From CALBPI01 sp045110335 (GTDB lineage Bacteria; Pseudomonadota; Gammaproteobacteria; Steroidobacterales; Woeseiaceae): a stretch of 64,000 nucleotides of DNA. The notes under the pieces were generated by a model. It was given only the letters and a program-made list of their open reading frames with translations. It had not been told where the DNA came from and did not search any database. Location of the stretch: contig JBGCGB010000048.1 in the NCBI GenBank assembly GCA_045110335.1, forward strand, positions 1 through 64,000. Reading direction: 5' to 3'. Positions 35,546 to 44,361 of this stretch are shown one piece after another (position 1 is the first letter of the stretch; every line of letters begins with the position of its first letter). A program made the translations under genes and the position numbers.

Positions 35546-36235
35546 CTACAGTGCAAAATAACTGGTGACGGGTACCAGTTCCTGGCGCAGCACGCAACGA
35601 ATCGGATATTCATTGAGTTCGCCGGGAATGCTGGCTTCTGCAAACACATCGCCTTTTTCCTGGCCAAAGAACAAGATGCCGATCGCACCGGCATTCAGCA
35701 GGCTGCGCGGTGTCAAACTGATTCTGGGTAAGGGTTGGCTTGGTGGCTCTGCCAGCACGCAAGCTTGCCGACTGGCCAGTGCCGCATCGATATCCGGCGC
35801 ATCCGGAAACAGCGAAGCGGTGTGCCCATCGCTGCCCATACCGAGCAAAACAAAATCGAATGGACTCGGCAAAGACCGTATGCGATCGCTAATAGTCGCG
35901 GCCGCATCGCGATAGGCGACCTGTCCATCATACAAATCCACATACCGTGCTTTGGCTGCCCGGTCACGCAATAACTCGCGATGAATCATAGCGGCATTGC
36001 TGTCCGCGTGATCGCGGGACACCCACCGCTCGTCCGACGGCAACACGGTAACGGCCGACCAGTTGATCGGATATTCCGACAACAAATTGTAAACGTTCAC
36101 CGGCGAACTACCGCCACTGACAACAAAAGTCGCGCGACCTCGCTGAACTATCGCTTGAGAGAGGCGCTTGGCGATGTCATCCGCCAGTGCCTTGGCGAGA
36201 CCGTCACGGTCGTCGAAAAACTGTTGCACAAACAT
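35546..36235 (-). CDS. pgl: 6-phosphogluconolactonase (DevB type)
   Basis: Hydrolase of 229 residues that opens 6-phosphogluconolactone. The family pattern is visible as TFVVSGGSSPVNVYNLLSEY, VTVLPSDERWVSRDHADSNA, and FVLLGMGSDGHTASLFPDAP with the catalytic His in GMGSDGHTASLFP, then RISLTPRSLLNAGAIGILFF. The gene sits 3 nt after zwf and 11 nt before edd, making the ordered zwf-pgl-edd operon that runs from glucose 6-phosphate to KDPG. Confidence 0.95.
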   Translation of the reverse strand: MFVQQFFDDRDGLAKALADDIAKRLSQAIVQRGRATFVVSGGSSPVNVYNLLSEYPINWSAVTVLPSDERWVSRDHADSNAAMIHRELLRDRAAKARYVDLYDGQVAYRDAAATISDRIRSLPSPFDFVLLGMGSDGHTASLFPDAPDIDAALASRQACVLAEPPSQPLPRISLTPRSLLNAGAIGILFFGQEKGDVFAEASIPGELNEYPIRCVLRQELVPVTSYFAL

Positions 36236-36238
36236 CGC

Positions 36239-37705
36239 TTATTCCTGATACCACGCGCGATCATCACGATCTAACAAAACAGCGGAAGCCGTCGGCCCCC
36301 ACGTACCTGCCGAGTAAGGTTGTGACGGCACTTTTTCGGCGTCCCATGAATCAATGATCTGATCGATCCATGCCCATGCCGCGTCCACTTCATCGCGGCG
36401 CATGAACAAAGCCGGATTACCCCGCAACACTTCCATCAATAACCGCTCATAGGCATCCGGATAGCGCAACTGATACGCCTCGGAGAAACTTAAGTTCAAC
36501 GGTAAAGAACGCAGCTGGAATCCGCCCGGCCCTGGTTCTTTGGTGACCATTGTGAGCTTCATACCTTCGTTCGGTTGCAGGCGAATGATCAAACGGTTGG
36601 GCTCAAGTTCGCCAGAACCTTGCGGGAAAATGGAATGCGCAACGGCACGAAACTGAATCACAATCTCTGAAGCTTTAACGGGCAGACGCTTACCGGTCCG
36701 CAAATAAAATGGCGTGCCATTCCAACGCCAGTTATCGATGTCAGCACGGATCGCCACAAATGTTTCCCGATCACTTTCTTCGCCGAGCTCCTCGGCATAA
36801 CCAGGCACGGCTTCGCCATCTATAGCACCCGCCACATATTGACCTCGCGCTGTCGCTCGCTTGACGGTCGACGGCGTAACCGGTCGCAGCGCTTTTAGCA
36901 CTTTGATTTTTTCGTTACGGATATCGTCATGATGCATGCTCAATGGCGGCTCCATCGCGACGAGGCAAAGCAGTTGCAAGATATGGTTCTGCACCATGTC
37001 ACGCAAAGCGCCCGTGCGGTTGTAGAACTGCGCCCTGTTGCCGGTACCAATATGCTCCGAAACGGTGATCTGCACATGGTCAATGTGGGTGCGATTCCAC
37101 AGCGGCTCCAGCAATGAATTGGCGAATCGCAGCGCGGAGAGATTTTGCACCGTCTCTTTGCCGAGATAGTGATCGATCCGATAAATCTGTCGCTCGCTGA
37201 AATACTGACCGACGGCATCGTTAATTTCCCGGGCACTGTCACGATCACTACCCACCGGTTTCTCGAGCACGATTCGAGCACGCTCATTGACGACACCGCA
37301 TTCAGAAAGTTGTCTCGCCGTCTCACCAAACAACGAAGGAATCGTCGCCAGATAAAACACACGACATCGATCATTATGTTGGTTTAGCGTGTCTGCCAAG
37401 TCAGACCAACCCGCGGGCGTCGTGATATCCAGCGTGACGTAACTCAACCGTGCGGAGAAACGCGCCCACACTTCATCACTCAACGCCTCTTCGGTCAGAT
37501 AAGTTTCCAGCGCCTTTCGCACAAGGTCGATAAACGCTTCATTACTGAGCTCACCACGCGACGCGGCAATGATCCGACTACCTTCCGGAAACTGGCCATC
37601 ACTGTCGCGATGAAACAGAGCGGGCAACAGCTTGCGTTGCGCCAAATCACCGGTACCGCCAAAAATCACCAGGTCGAATGAATCCACCGGGACAAACTGC
37701 GCCAT
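36239..37705 (-). CDS. zwf: Glucose-6-phosphate 1-dehydrogenase
   Basis: NADP-dependent enzyme of 488 residues. The coenzyme motif is LVIFGGTGDLAQRKLLPALF near the start. The substrate-binding block is RIDHYLGKETVQNL, with the catalytic His in the adjacent region, and EKPVGSD is intact. The ATG at 37705 has AAGGAA upstream; the longer frame from 37774 would run through the putative HexR-controlled promoter. It heads zwf-pgl-edd and is divergent from hexR, from which 110 nt separate the start codons. Confidence 0.96.
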   Translation of the reverse strand: MAQFVPVDSFDLVIFGGTGDLAQRKLLPALFHRDSDGQFPEGSRIIAASRGELSNEAFIDLVRKALETYLTEEALSDEVWARFSARLSYVTLDITTPAGWSDLADTLNQHNDRCRVFYLATIPSLFGETARQLSECGVVNERARIVLEKPVGSDRDSAREINDAVGQYFSERQIYRIDHYLGKETVQNLSALRFANSLLEPLWNRTHIDHVQITVSEHIGTGNRAQFYNRTGALRDMVQNHILQLLCLVAMEPPLSMHHDDIRNEKIKVLKALRPVTPSTVKRATARGQYVAGAIDGEAVPGYAEELGEESDRETFVAIRADIDNWRWNGTPFYLRTGKRLPVKASEIVIQFRAVAHSIFPQGSGELEPNRLIIRLQPNEGMKLTMVTKEPGPGGFQLRSLPLNLSFSEAYQLRYPDAYERLLMEVLRGNPALFMRRDEVDAAWAWIDQIIDSWDAEKVPSQPYSAGTWGPTASAVLLDRDDRAWYQE

Positions 37706-37737
37706 GTTGCTTTCCTTATTGCAGACTGTGCTAAGAC

Positions 37738-37750
37738 GTAATTTTACTAC
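37738..37750. promoter_or_regulatory. Possible second HexR half-conserved site
   Basis: GTAATTTTACTAC lies 33 nt before the zwf start. The arms keep GTAAT and CTAC but are less symmetric than the main site at 37786-37808. It resembles the TGTAAT-N-ATTACA HexR motif described for Shewanella. Evidence is weak. Confidence 0.3.
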
Positions 37751-37785
37751 AAAACGAACCAAAGATAAGCCCAATTCGGCATCAT

Positions 37786-37808
37786 ATACTACATTATTGG
37801 TGTAGTAT
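37786..37808. promoter_or_regulatory. Candidate HexR operator
   Basis: A perfect inverted repeat of 8-bp arms ATACTACA and TGTAGTAT with a 7-nt spacer lies in the zwf-hexR divergent region, 8 nt before the hexR ATG. HexR is known to repress zwf-edd type operons until KDPG builds up. The position would also block hexR itself. Confidence 0.7.
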
Positions 37809-37815
37809 TACTAGA

Positions 37816-38646
37816 ATGTTAGAGCGCATTCATCAGTTAGAAAGCACGTTCACCCGTGCAGAACAAAAGGTTGCCCATTGGGTGACGCGCCACCCTTACG
37901 CGGTCTCTGGCGCCCGGCTCGCCACGGTGGCCGCCGACGCCGACGTTAGTGAGCCCACTGTCGTACGCTTCTGTCGGCGAATCGGCTGCAAGGGATTCAG
38001 CGACTTTAAGCTGCGGTGGGCTGCGAGTGCTCACAGCCGCCGCGATCAAGCGCATGCCGAAGTCGACCTCAACGACAATGCTGAAACGATCATTCGCAAA
38101 GTGTTCAACAGCAGTCTGCGCGAATTAGAGCGCGTGATGCTGGGGCTAAACAGCGATGCGCTGCAAACCGCTGCGGCGTCCATTGCGAAAGCCGATCGAT
38201 TACTGTTTGCGGGCGTTGGCGCGAGCGCCGTGGTCGCCAAAGACGCCGAGAACAAGTTTTTTAGACTGGGGCTAGGATGCACCGCTTTGACCGACGAGCC
38301 GACGGTTCGACAAGCGGCCGCGACTTGCGACAAGAATCAGGTCTTCGTTGCCATCTCGAAGTCCGGGGAGTCAGCTGCGATGATTGATGCCATGACACTC
38401 GCCCGGCGTAGCGGCGCATTAGGCATCGGTGTGACGGCGCCGGGCTCGACGTTAGCGAAATCTGCTTCACTGGCGCTATTGATCGACGCGAAAGAGGACA
38501 CGTCTGCTTTCACACCAATGAGTTCGCGCCTCGCGCAGCTTGCCGTGCTGGATGCGTTACAAGTCTGCACCGTGATCGCCGGTGGCGCACCCACATTGAA
38601 GAAGCTCGATGCCAGCAAAGCTGCATTGCAAAAGCTGGCCTACTGA
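37816..38646 (+). CDS. hexR: HexR-like RpiR-family transcriptional regulator
   Basis: Repressor of 276 residues. The N-terminal RpiR HTH covers FTRAEQKVAHWVTRHPYAVS and VAADADVSEPTVVRFCRRIG. The C-terminal SIS domain binds a sugar phosphate (LLFAGVGASAVVAKDAENKF; FVAISKSGESAAMIDAMTLA). HexR proteins sense KDPG, the product of Edd, which is encoded across the shared promoter region. The perfect inverted repeat at 37786-37808 is the likely operator. Its 3' end overlaps the convergent aminotransferase gene by 7 nt. Confidence 0.92.
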   Translation: MLERIHQLESTFTRAEQKVAHWVTRHPYAVSGARLATVAADADVSEPTVVRFCRRIGCKGFSDFKLRWAASAHSRRDQAHAEVDLNDNAETIIRKVFNSSLRELERVMLGLNSDALQTAAASIAKADRLLFAGVGASAVVAKDAENKFFRLGLGCTALTDEPTVRQAAATCDKNQVFVAISKSGESAAMIDAMTLARRSGALGIGVTAPGSTLAKSASLALLIDAKEDTSAFTPMSSRLAQLAVLDALQVCTVIAGGAPTLKKLDASKAALQKLAY

Positions 38647-39776
38647 CGCAAAACGCTCAACAACGCATCCGCAACGAAGTCCGCGCGCTCTGGCGTCGCA
38701 TTTGCGCCCATCAGGCCGATACGCCAGGCGGACCCGGCGAACTTGCCAAGACCAGCGCCAATTTCAAGGCTATGGTCGGCCAACAAACGCTCACGAATCT
38801 TTGCATCGTCGACGCCATCGGGGATTTCTACAACCGTCAGTGGCGCTAATCGATAAGACGCATCGACAGACATTGACAATCCACAGGACTCGAGCCGCTC
38901 GTATAATCGTTCCGCTGCGGTCGCATGCCGCTCCCAGCGATTCGCCAGCCCTTCCTCGCCGACCAAACGCAGCGCTTCCTGCATCGCAAACAGCGAATTC
39001 ACTGGCGCCGTATGATGATAGGCACGCTTACTCTCGCCGCTGGTGTAGTAACTCGCTAACAAATTGATATCGCAAAACCAACTTTGCACCGGCGTCTTGC
39101 GCTGCGTTGCTTTCGCAACGGCCGCCGGCGAAAAGGTAATCGGTGCCAATCCCGGCACACACGACAAACACTTCTGGCTGCCGGAGTACACGACATCCAA
39201 TTGCCATTCGTCGACGCGAAGCTCAACGCCTGATAGCGACGTCACCGTATCAGCAATTACCAAAGCACCCGCCTTCTTCGCCAACGCCGCGAGCGTTTTC
39301 GCATCGGATCGGACACCGGTACTCGTCTCTGCATGCACGAAGGCGACCACCGCCGTTTCGGGGTGGGCTTTCAATGCCGCTTCGAGCTTCTCGGGATCGA
39401 CCGGCGTGCCCCAGTCGTCTTCTACCGTCACGACGTTTGCGCCAATGCGTTCGCAGATACTCTTCATACGACCGCCGAACACACCATTAATGCAAACGAT
39501 CACCGTTTCGCCCGGCTCAACAATGTTAACGAAACTCGCTTCCATGCCGATGGAGCCCGGCGCAGACAACACGAATGTCACCGGGTTTTCAGTCAGAAAA
39601 CAGGCGCGTAAATCGGCGACCACGGCATCCATGGTTTCGAGAAACTTGGGGTCCAGATGTCCGATGGTGGGTTGCGCTAACGCAATCAAAACGGAGTCAG
39701 GCACGTTGGTCGGACCAGGCCCGAATAAATCTCTGTAAGGAATCACACGCTCACCTTTATCTGATCTATTATTCAT
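38640..39776 (-). CDS. Class V aminotransferase (alanine/serine-glyoxylate type)
   Basis: PLP enzyme of 378 residues. Blocks: LFGPGPTNVPDSVLIALAQP, GHLDPKFLETMD, SAPGSIGMEASFVNIVEPGE, AFVHAETSTGVRSDAKTLAA, VIADTVTSLSGVELRVDEW (Asp contacts PLP) and YSGSQKCLSCVPGLAPITFS, whose lysine carries PLP. These fit alanine-glyoxylate or serine-glyoxylate aminotransferase, or the related 2-aminoethylphosphonate type. No phosphonate or serine-cycle genes are near, so the physiological substrate is open. I take the ATG at 39776; a TTG directly before it also reads in frame. Confidence 0.88.
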   Translation of the reverse strand: MNNRSDKGERVIPYRDLFGPGPTNVPDSVLIALAQPTIGHLDPKFLETMDAVVADLRACFLTENPVTFVLSAPGSIGMEASFVNIVEPGETVIVCINGVFGGRMKSICERIGANVVTVEDDWGTPVDPEKLEAALKAHPETAVVAFVHAETSTGVRSDAKTLAALAKKAGALVIADTVTSLSGVELRVDEWQLDVVYSGSQKCLSCVPGLAPITFSPAAVAKATQRKTPVQSWFCDINLLASYYTSGESKRAYHHTAPVNSLFAMQEALRLVGEEGLANRWERHATAAERLYERLESCGLSMSVDASYRLAPLTVVEIPDGVDDAKIRERLLADHSLEIGAGLGKFAGSAWRIGLMGANATPERADFVADALLSVLRQ

Positions 39777-39916
39777 CAAGGGCGGCTAGTGTAGCGCCTG
39801 CACCGACCCAACAATCAAGAATCCATCTTAAGCCTGCAGAAATACAACAATTAAAATGAGACAAGACTTCGACAAATTCGTGCTCAATACCGACGAAAAT
39901 AACCCGTTGGGTCACC

Positions 39917-41449
39917 ATGCAAACTGACGGAATTGGCCTGTTGTCAGGCATGCGCGCAGCCGGTGTCTGTTTGCACATAACCTCGCTGCCGGGCCCGCAC
40001 GGCATCGGCGTCATTGGCCCGGAAGCACGCCAGTTTATCGACCGCATGGCGGCAGCCGGCCTGCGCGTCTGGCAGATACTACCCACAGGCCCGACGGCTT
40101 ATGGCGACTCCCCGTATCAGCCGCTCTCAACGTTTGCGGGCAATCCGATGATGATCGATCTGCGGGAACTGGTGGATTGGCAACTCCTGACCACCGAAGA
40201 GTTGGTAACGCTAAATCAACTCCCGCGCACCCACACCGACTATGAGTCACTGATTCCGCAAAAATGGACGCTATTGGAAACTGCTGCGTCTCGATTTACG
40301 ACGCTACGAAACGAAGACCTGCAATTGGCTTACCGACAGTTTCTGGAAACCAATGATCGTGCATGGTTGAACGATTATGCGCTGTTTCGAGCCCTGAAAC
40401 TTGAGCACGATGAACGGCCCTGGACCGAGTGGGCTGTCCACTTCCGGCAACGCGACATCGATGCGCTGCGTGAATTTTCTTACGAAAACGCCGACCGAAT
40501 TTCTCTGATCAAGTTCGTCGAATTCGTGTTTGATCACCAATGGCGTTCCCTGCAAGCCCATGCAAAGCAAGCCGGCGTTCTCTTGTTTGGCGATATTCCC
40601 ATCTACATCGCACTCGACAGCGCCGATGCTTGGGCGAATCAGTCAATGCTGCGCCTTGATACGAATGGCCTGCCAACCGCTGTCGCCGGCGTGCCACCCG
40701 ACTATTTCAGCGAAGATGGCCAGCTCTGGGGAAATCCGCTCTATGACTGGTCGTTTCATGCCGAGCAGGATTTCCGTTGGTGGGTCGACCGCATTCGCCA
40801 TGCGCTCCGACAAGCTGATCTGGTGCGCATCGATCACTTTCGGGGGTTCGAAGCATACTGGTCTATTCCCGCCGGTGACGATACGGCGCGCCATGGACAT
40901 TGGGAGACCGGCCCCAACGACGCTATCTTCAATGCCATCAAGACCGCGTTGGGCGACGTGCCCATCGTGGCAGAAGATCTGGGTGAAATCACACCTGCCG
41001 TTGAGGCGTTGCGCGTGCGGCATCATTTACCGGGCATGGCCGTTTTACAATTCCTTGTTGACGACCCCTGCTTCGATCTGAAGCACATCGCAAAAGACCG
41101 GATCTGTTACACCGGCACGCATGATAACGACACCACAGTTGGCTGGTTTAACGGCAATGACGACGACACCCGAACGCCCGAACAAATTGCGCATACGCAA
41201 TCGCGCGCAATAGCGGTCAGCGGAGGCACACCGGACGATATTCACTGGGCGATGATCCACACTGCGTTCGCATCACCAGCTTGCCTGGCGATTGTACCGA
41301 TGCAGGATTTCCTGGGTCTGGGGTCTGAAGCCCGATTCAATACACCGGGAAAACCGGCCAACAATTGGGGATGGCGTATGCAGGATCACCAATTCAGTGA
41401 TGCGATTTGTGAACGGATATCGCAAATGGTGACTTCTTGTCATCGTTAA
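39917..41449 (+). CDS. malQ: 4-alpha-glucanotransferase (amylomaltase)
   Basis: GH77 enzyme of 510 residues that transfers alpha-1,4-glucan segments and releases glucose. Visible: RAAGVCLHITSLPGPHGIGV and WQILPTGPTAYGDSPYQPLS near the N-terminus, GDIPIYIALDSADAW, PDYFSEDGQLWGNPLYDW, the nucleophile Asp in LVRIDHFRGFEAYWSIP, the acid/base Glu in VPIVAEDLGEITPAVE, and YTGTHDNDTTVGWF. It opens the glycogen cluster and would recycle the short maltodextrins left by GlgP and GlgX. The true start may be the later ATG at 39950. Confidence 0.95.
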   Translation: MQTDGIGLLSGMRAAGVCLHITSLPGPHGIGVIGPEARQFIDRMAAAGLRVWQILPTGPTAYGDSPYQPLSTFAGNPMMIDLRELVDWQLLTTEELVTLNQLPRTHTDYESLIPQKWTLLETAASRFTTLRNEDLQLAYRQFLETNDRAWLNDYALFRALKLEHDERPWTEWAVHFRQRDIDALREFSYENADRISLIKFVEFVFDHQWRSLQAHAKQAGVLLFGDIPIYIALDSADAWANQSMLRLDTNGLPTAVAGVPPDYFSEDGQLWGNPLYDWSFHAEQDFRWWVDRIRHALRQADLVRIDHFRGFEAYWSIPAGDDTARHGHWETGPNDAIFNAIKTALGDVPIVAEDLGEITPAVEALRVRHHLPGMAVLQFLVDDPCFDLKHIAKDRICYTGTHDNDTTVGWFNGNDDDTRTPEQIAHTQSRAIAVSGGTPDDIHWAMIHTAFASPACLAIVPMQDFLGLGSEARFNTPGKPANNWGWRMQDHQFSDAICERISQMVTSCHR

Positions 41450-41508
41450 TCCCCGCTTTTATCCACAGCCTACAGCGCAGCTAGGTTAAACTAACGGAAT
41501 CGCTAACA

Positions 41509-41515
41509 GGGGGGG
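41509..41515 (+). promoter_or_regulatory. G7 ribosome-binding region of glgC
   Basis: Seven consecutive G precede the first glgC ATG (41516) directly and a second in-frame ATG (41522) by 6 nt, which gives the second a normal ribosome-binding distance. The run could pair with the C7 loop of the candidate small RNA at 55291-55426. Confidence 0.45.
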
Positions 41516-42802
41516 ATGATCATGGAAAAAACGCAGCCGCAGGATGCCCGGTTTGTCAGTCGCTTAACCCGGAATACATTGGCGTTGATTCTCGCCGGTG
41601 GACAGGGATCGCGACTCCGTGAACTCACCACATGGCGCGCGAAGCCAGGTCTCTATTTCGGCGGCAAGTTTCGTATCATCGATTTCCCGCTAGCCAATTG
41701 CTTTAACTCCGGTATTCGACGCATTGGCGTCCTGACCCAGTACAAAGCGCATTCATTGATTCGTCATCTGGTGCAAGGCTGGGTTCATCGCTCGTCAGGA
41801 CACAGCGAGTTTGTTGAAATCCTGCCGGCATCACAACGCGTCGGTGGTGAGTGGTACCAAGGCACTGCAGATGCCGTCTATCAAAATCTCGACATCATTC
41901 GAACGCATTCCCCACGTCATGTGCTGATCCTCGCCGGTGATCATGTTTATAAAATGGACTATGGCCCCCTGCTCGCCTTCCACAGCGAAAAAACAGCCGA
42001 TATGACGGTTTGTTGCATTGAAGTGCCGATTGAAGAAGCTGCCGGCCAACTCGGCGTCATGACGGTCAACGAGGAAGGCCGCGTCATCGACTTCAATGAA
42101 AAACCGCAAAAGCCCGAATCCATTCCGGGCAAGCCCGGCATCTGCCTAGCTTCGATGGGCAACTACGTATTCAACACGGACTTTCTGTTCGAACAAACGA
42201 TCAAAGATGCCGACGATCCGAAGACCGATCACGATTTCGGCAAGAATATTATTCCCGCCATCATTGATAAGTATCGGGTGTTTGCGTACCCGTTCCAGGA
42301 CGAGACAACTGGCGAGCAAGCCTATTGGCGTGACGTCGGAACACTGCAGGCTTACTGGGAAGCGAACATGGAGCTGGTCAGCGTCAGCCCGCAGCTCAAC
42401 CTCTATGATCGCCAATGGCCGATCGACACGGCGCAGCCGCAACTGCCGCCGGCGAAATTCATCTTGGATGAACCGGGCCGACGTGGCGAGGCCATCAATT
42501 CCATGGTGTCCGGTGGCTGCGTTGTCTCTGGTGCCAGCATCCGAAACTCATTGCTGTTTTCCAATGTGCATGTGCACTCGTACAGCAGCCTGGACCAATC
42601 GGTCGTGCTGCCGGACGTCAACATCGGGGAACACTGCAAGATCACGAAAACCATTGTTGATCGCGGTGCACGCATCCCCGACGGCATGGTGATCGGTGAA
42701 GATGCGAAAGCAGACCGCGCGCGTGGCTTCCGGGTCACGGAAACCGGTATTACGCTCGTTACGCCCGATATGCTCGGGCAACAGCTGCACTTTACGCGTT
42801 AG
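41516..42802 (+). CDS. glgC: Glucose-1-phosphate adenylyltransferase
   Basis: ADP-glucose pyrophosphorylase of 428 residues (or 426 from the ATG at 41522, which is better spaced from the G-run). It makes ADP-glucose for glycogen synthesis. The N-terminal nucleotide site is LALILAGGQGSRLRELTTWR followed by AKPGLYFGGKFRIIDFPLAN; the family normally has P-A-[LV] where this has P-G-L. Further blocks are GTADAVYQNLDII, YKMDYGPLLAFHSEKTADMT and a left-handed beta-helix end (SGGCVVSGASIRNSLLFSNV). It is followed by glgA after 5 nt. Confidence 0.95.
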   Translation: MIMEKTQPQDARFVSRLTRNTLALILAGGQGSRLRELTTWRAKPGLYFGGKFRIIDFPLANCFNSGIRRIGVLTQYKAHSLIRHLVQGWVHRSSGHSEFVEILPASQRVGGEWYQGTADAVYQNLDIIRTHSPRHVLILAGDHVYKMDYGPLLAFHSEKTADMTVCCIEVPIEEAAGQLGVMTVNEEGRVIDFNEKPQKPESIPGKPGICLASMGNYVFNTDFLFEQTIKDADDPKTDHDFGKNIIPAIIDKYRVFAYPFQDETTGEQAYWRDVGTLQAYWEANMELVSVSPQLNLYDRQWPIDTAQPQLPPAKFILDEPGRRGEAINSMVSGGCVVSGASIRNSLLFSNVHVHSYSSLDQSVVLPDVNIGEHCKITKTIVDRGARIPDGMVIGEDAKADRARGFRVTETGITLVTPDMLGQQLHFTR

Positions 42803-42807
42803 CGACG

Positions 42808-44361
42808 ATGTCACGGGCTCCGGTCATTATGGTGGCGTCTGAAAACGGCGCGTTACCCGGCGGCAAAGCGGGCGGCGTGGGCGACGTTATTCGGGAACTG
42901 CCACAGGCGCTGGCAACCCTCGACCAGTCGGTCACCGTTATTTGCCCGAGCTATGGAAAACTGCATACCACCGAGGGTATGCAAAGGGATCAATCTTTCG
43001 AAGTACCGTTTGGACCCAAACTCATCACGATAGACAGTTACGTCAAGATCGATACTCGCGGCGTTCGCCACATCGTCTTGGACCATGCGTTGTTCAATCC
43101 AAACAACGATCAGCAAATTTACAATGACGATGGTAGCGATCGACCCTTCGCCACCGATGCCGGAAAATTCGCGTTGCTGTCTGCCGCGGCCGCAACATGG
43201 ATCGCTGAGAACGCGGCCGAAGACGCCATTATTCACCTTCACGACTGGCATGCTGCACCGGCCCTCGTACTTCGAGCGCTCGAGCCACGTCTGGCCAAAC
43301 TGCGGTCGCACCGAACTGTGCTCACATTACACAACTTATCGTTGCAAGGCATCCGGCCGCTGGATCACGATGCGTCGAGTTTCGCGGCATGGTTTCCCGA
43401 TTTGGACAGAACCAATGCGGTGCTGATCGATCCGCGCTATCGCGACTGCTTCAATCCGATCTCGGCGGGCATCAAACTAGCCGACGCCATCAATACTGTA
43501 TCGCCCACTAATGCCCGCGAAATTTTACAGCCCGACGATGCAAGTCGTGCGTTTCGCGGTGGCGAAGGTCTGGAAGATATTCTTCGCAACGCCGCTGATG
43601 AAGATCGAGTTCACGGTATTTTGAATGGTTGTGATTATGATCAGGAAATCGCCAGAACAGATTGGTCAACGCTTAGCCGCGAGACGGAAACTGCCATTGA
43701 CCAATGGCTTGAATCGGATCGTAGCAATCGGTCGCTACATGAATTGGCCAAGCGGCGATTGGACGGATTCAATCAAACGCCACCAACGATGTTGCTCACC
43801 AGTGTCGGGCGCATTACCGATCAAAAAGTGAAGCTACTGCTTCACAAGAACGCCGACGGGAAGTCAGCGCTGTCGCGACTACTAAAACAGTTACCCGACA
43901 ACGCCGCATTCATTCTGCTTGGCACCGGTGATCGCCAAATGGAAGCCGATTTTGCAGCGCATAGTCGCGAGCACTCATCATTCTTATTCCTGCGCGGGTT
44001 CTCGGAACCACTTTCCGAAGCACTCTACTCGAGCGGGCACTTGTTCGTCATGCCGAGTAGTTTTGAACCGTGTGGCATCAGCCAAATGATGTCGATGCGT
44101 GCCGGTCAGCCTTGCCTCGTCCATGCCGTTGGCGGACTCAACGACACCGTTGTGGATGGCGAGACCGGGTATCGGTTTGCGGGTGACAGCCTAGACGATC
44201 AGGTAGATGCGATGCTGGACCGCGCGAAGACCGCGATAGCGCAATTCTATGATGACAAAACGCAATGGCAAGCCTTGAGCGCTCATTGTCGCGCGCAACG
44301 TTTTGTTTGGCGAGACGCTGCCATTCAATATCAACAAAAGATGTACGCCGCGGATGACTAA
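42808..44361 (+). CDS. glgA: Glycogen synthase (GT5)
   Basis: ADP-glucose-dependent alpha-glucan synthase of 517 residues, longer than the usual 475-500. The ADP-glucose motif K-x-G-G is present but unusual (ALPGGKAGGVGDVIRELPQA). HLHDWHAAPALVLRAL, TLHNLSLQGI and MPSSFEPCGISQMMSMRAGQ (catalytic Glu in FEPCG) are intact. Between them, the region equal to the RLxxQKG element reads SVGRITDQKVKLLLHKNADG, so it diverges from the E. coli type. The gene lies in glgC-A-B-P-X, with its end overlapping the start of glgB by 8 nt. Confidence 0.92.
   Translation: MSRAPVIMVASENGALPGGKAGGVGDVIRELPQALATLDQSVTVICPSYGKLHTTEGMQRDQSFEVPFGPKLITIDSYVKIDTRGVRHIVLDHALFNPNNDQQIYNDDGSDRPFATDAGKFALLSAAAATWIAENAAEDAIIHLHDWHAAPALVLRALEPRLAKLRSHRTVLTLHNLSLQGIRPLDHDASSFAAWFPDLDRTNAVLIDPRYRDCFNPISAGIKLADAINTVSPTNAREILQPDDASRAFRGGEGLEDILRNAADEDRVHGILNGCDYDQEIARTDWSTLSRETETAIDQWLESDRSNRSLHELAKRRLDGFNQTPPTMLLTSVGRITDQKVKLLLHKNADGKSALSRLLKQLPDNAAFILLGTGDRQMEADFAAHSREHSSFLFLRGFSEPLSEALYSSGHLFVMPSSFEPCGISQMMSMRAGQPCLVHAVGGLNDTVVDGETGYRFAGDSLDDQVDAMLDRAKTAIAQFYDDKTQWQALSAHCRAQRFVWRDAAIQYQQKMYAADD

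Noticed and set aside
41459..41467. Perfect DnaA box TTATCCACA between malQ and glgC
   Set aside because: It is a single box with no cluster, no AT-rich unwinding region and no dnaA/dnaN/gidA neighbours. A chance 9-mer is enough to explain it.
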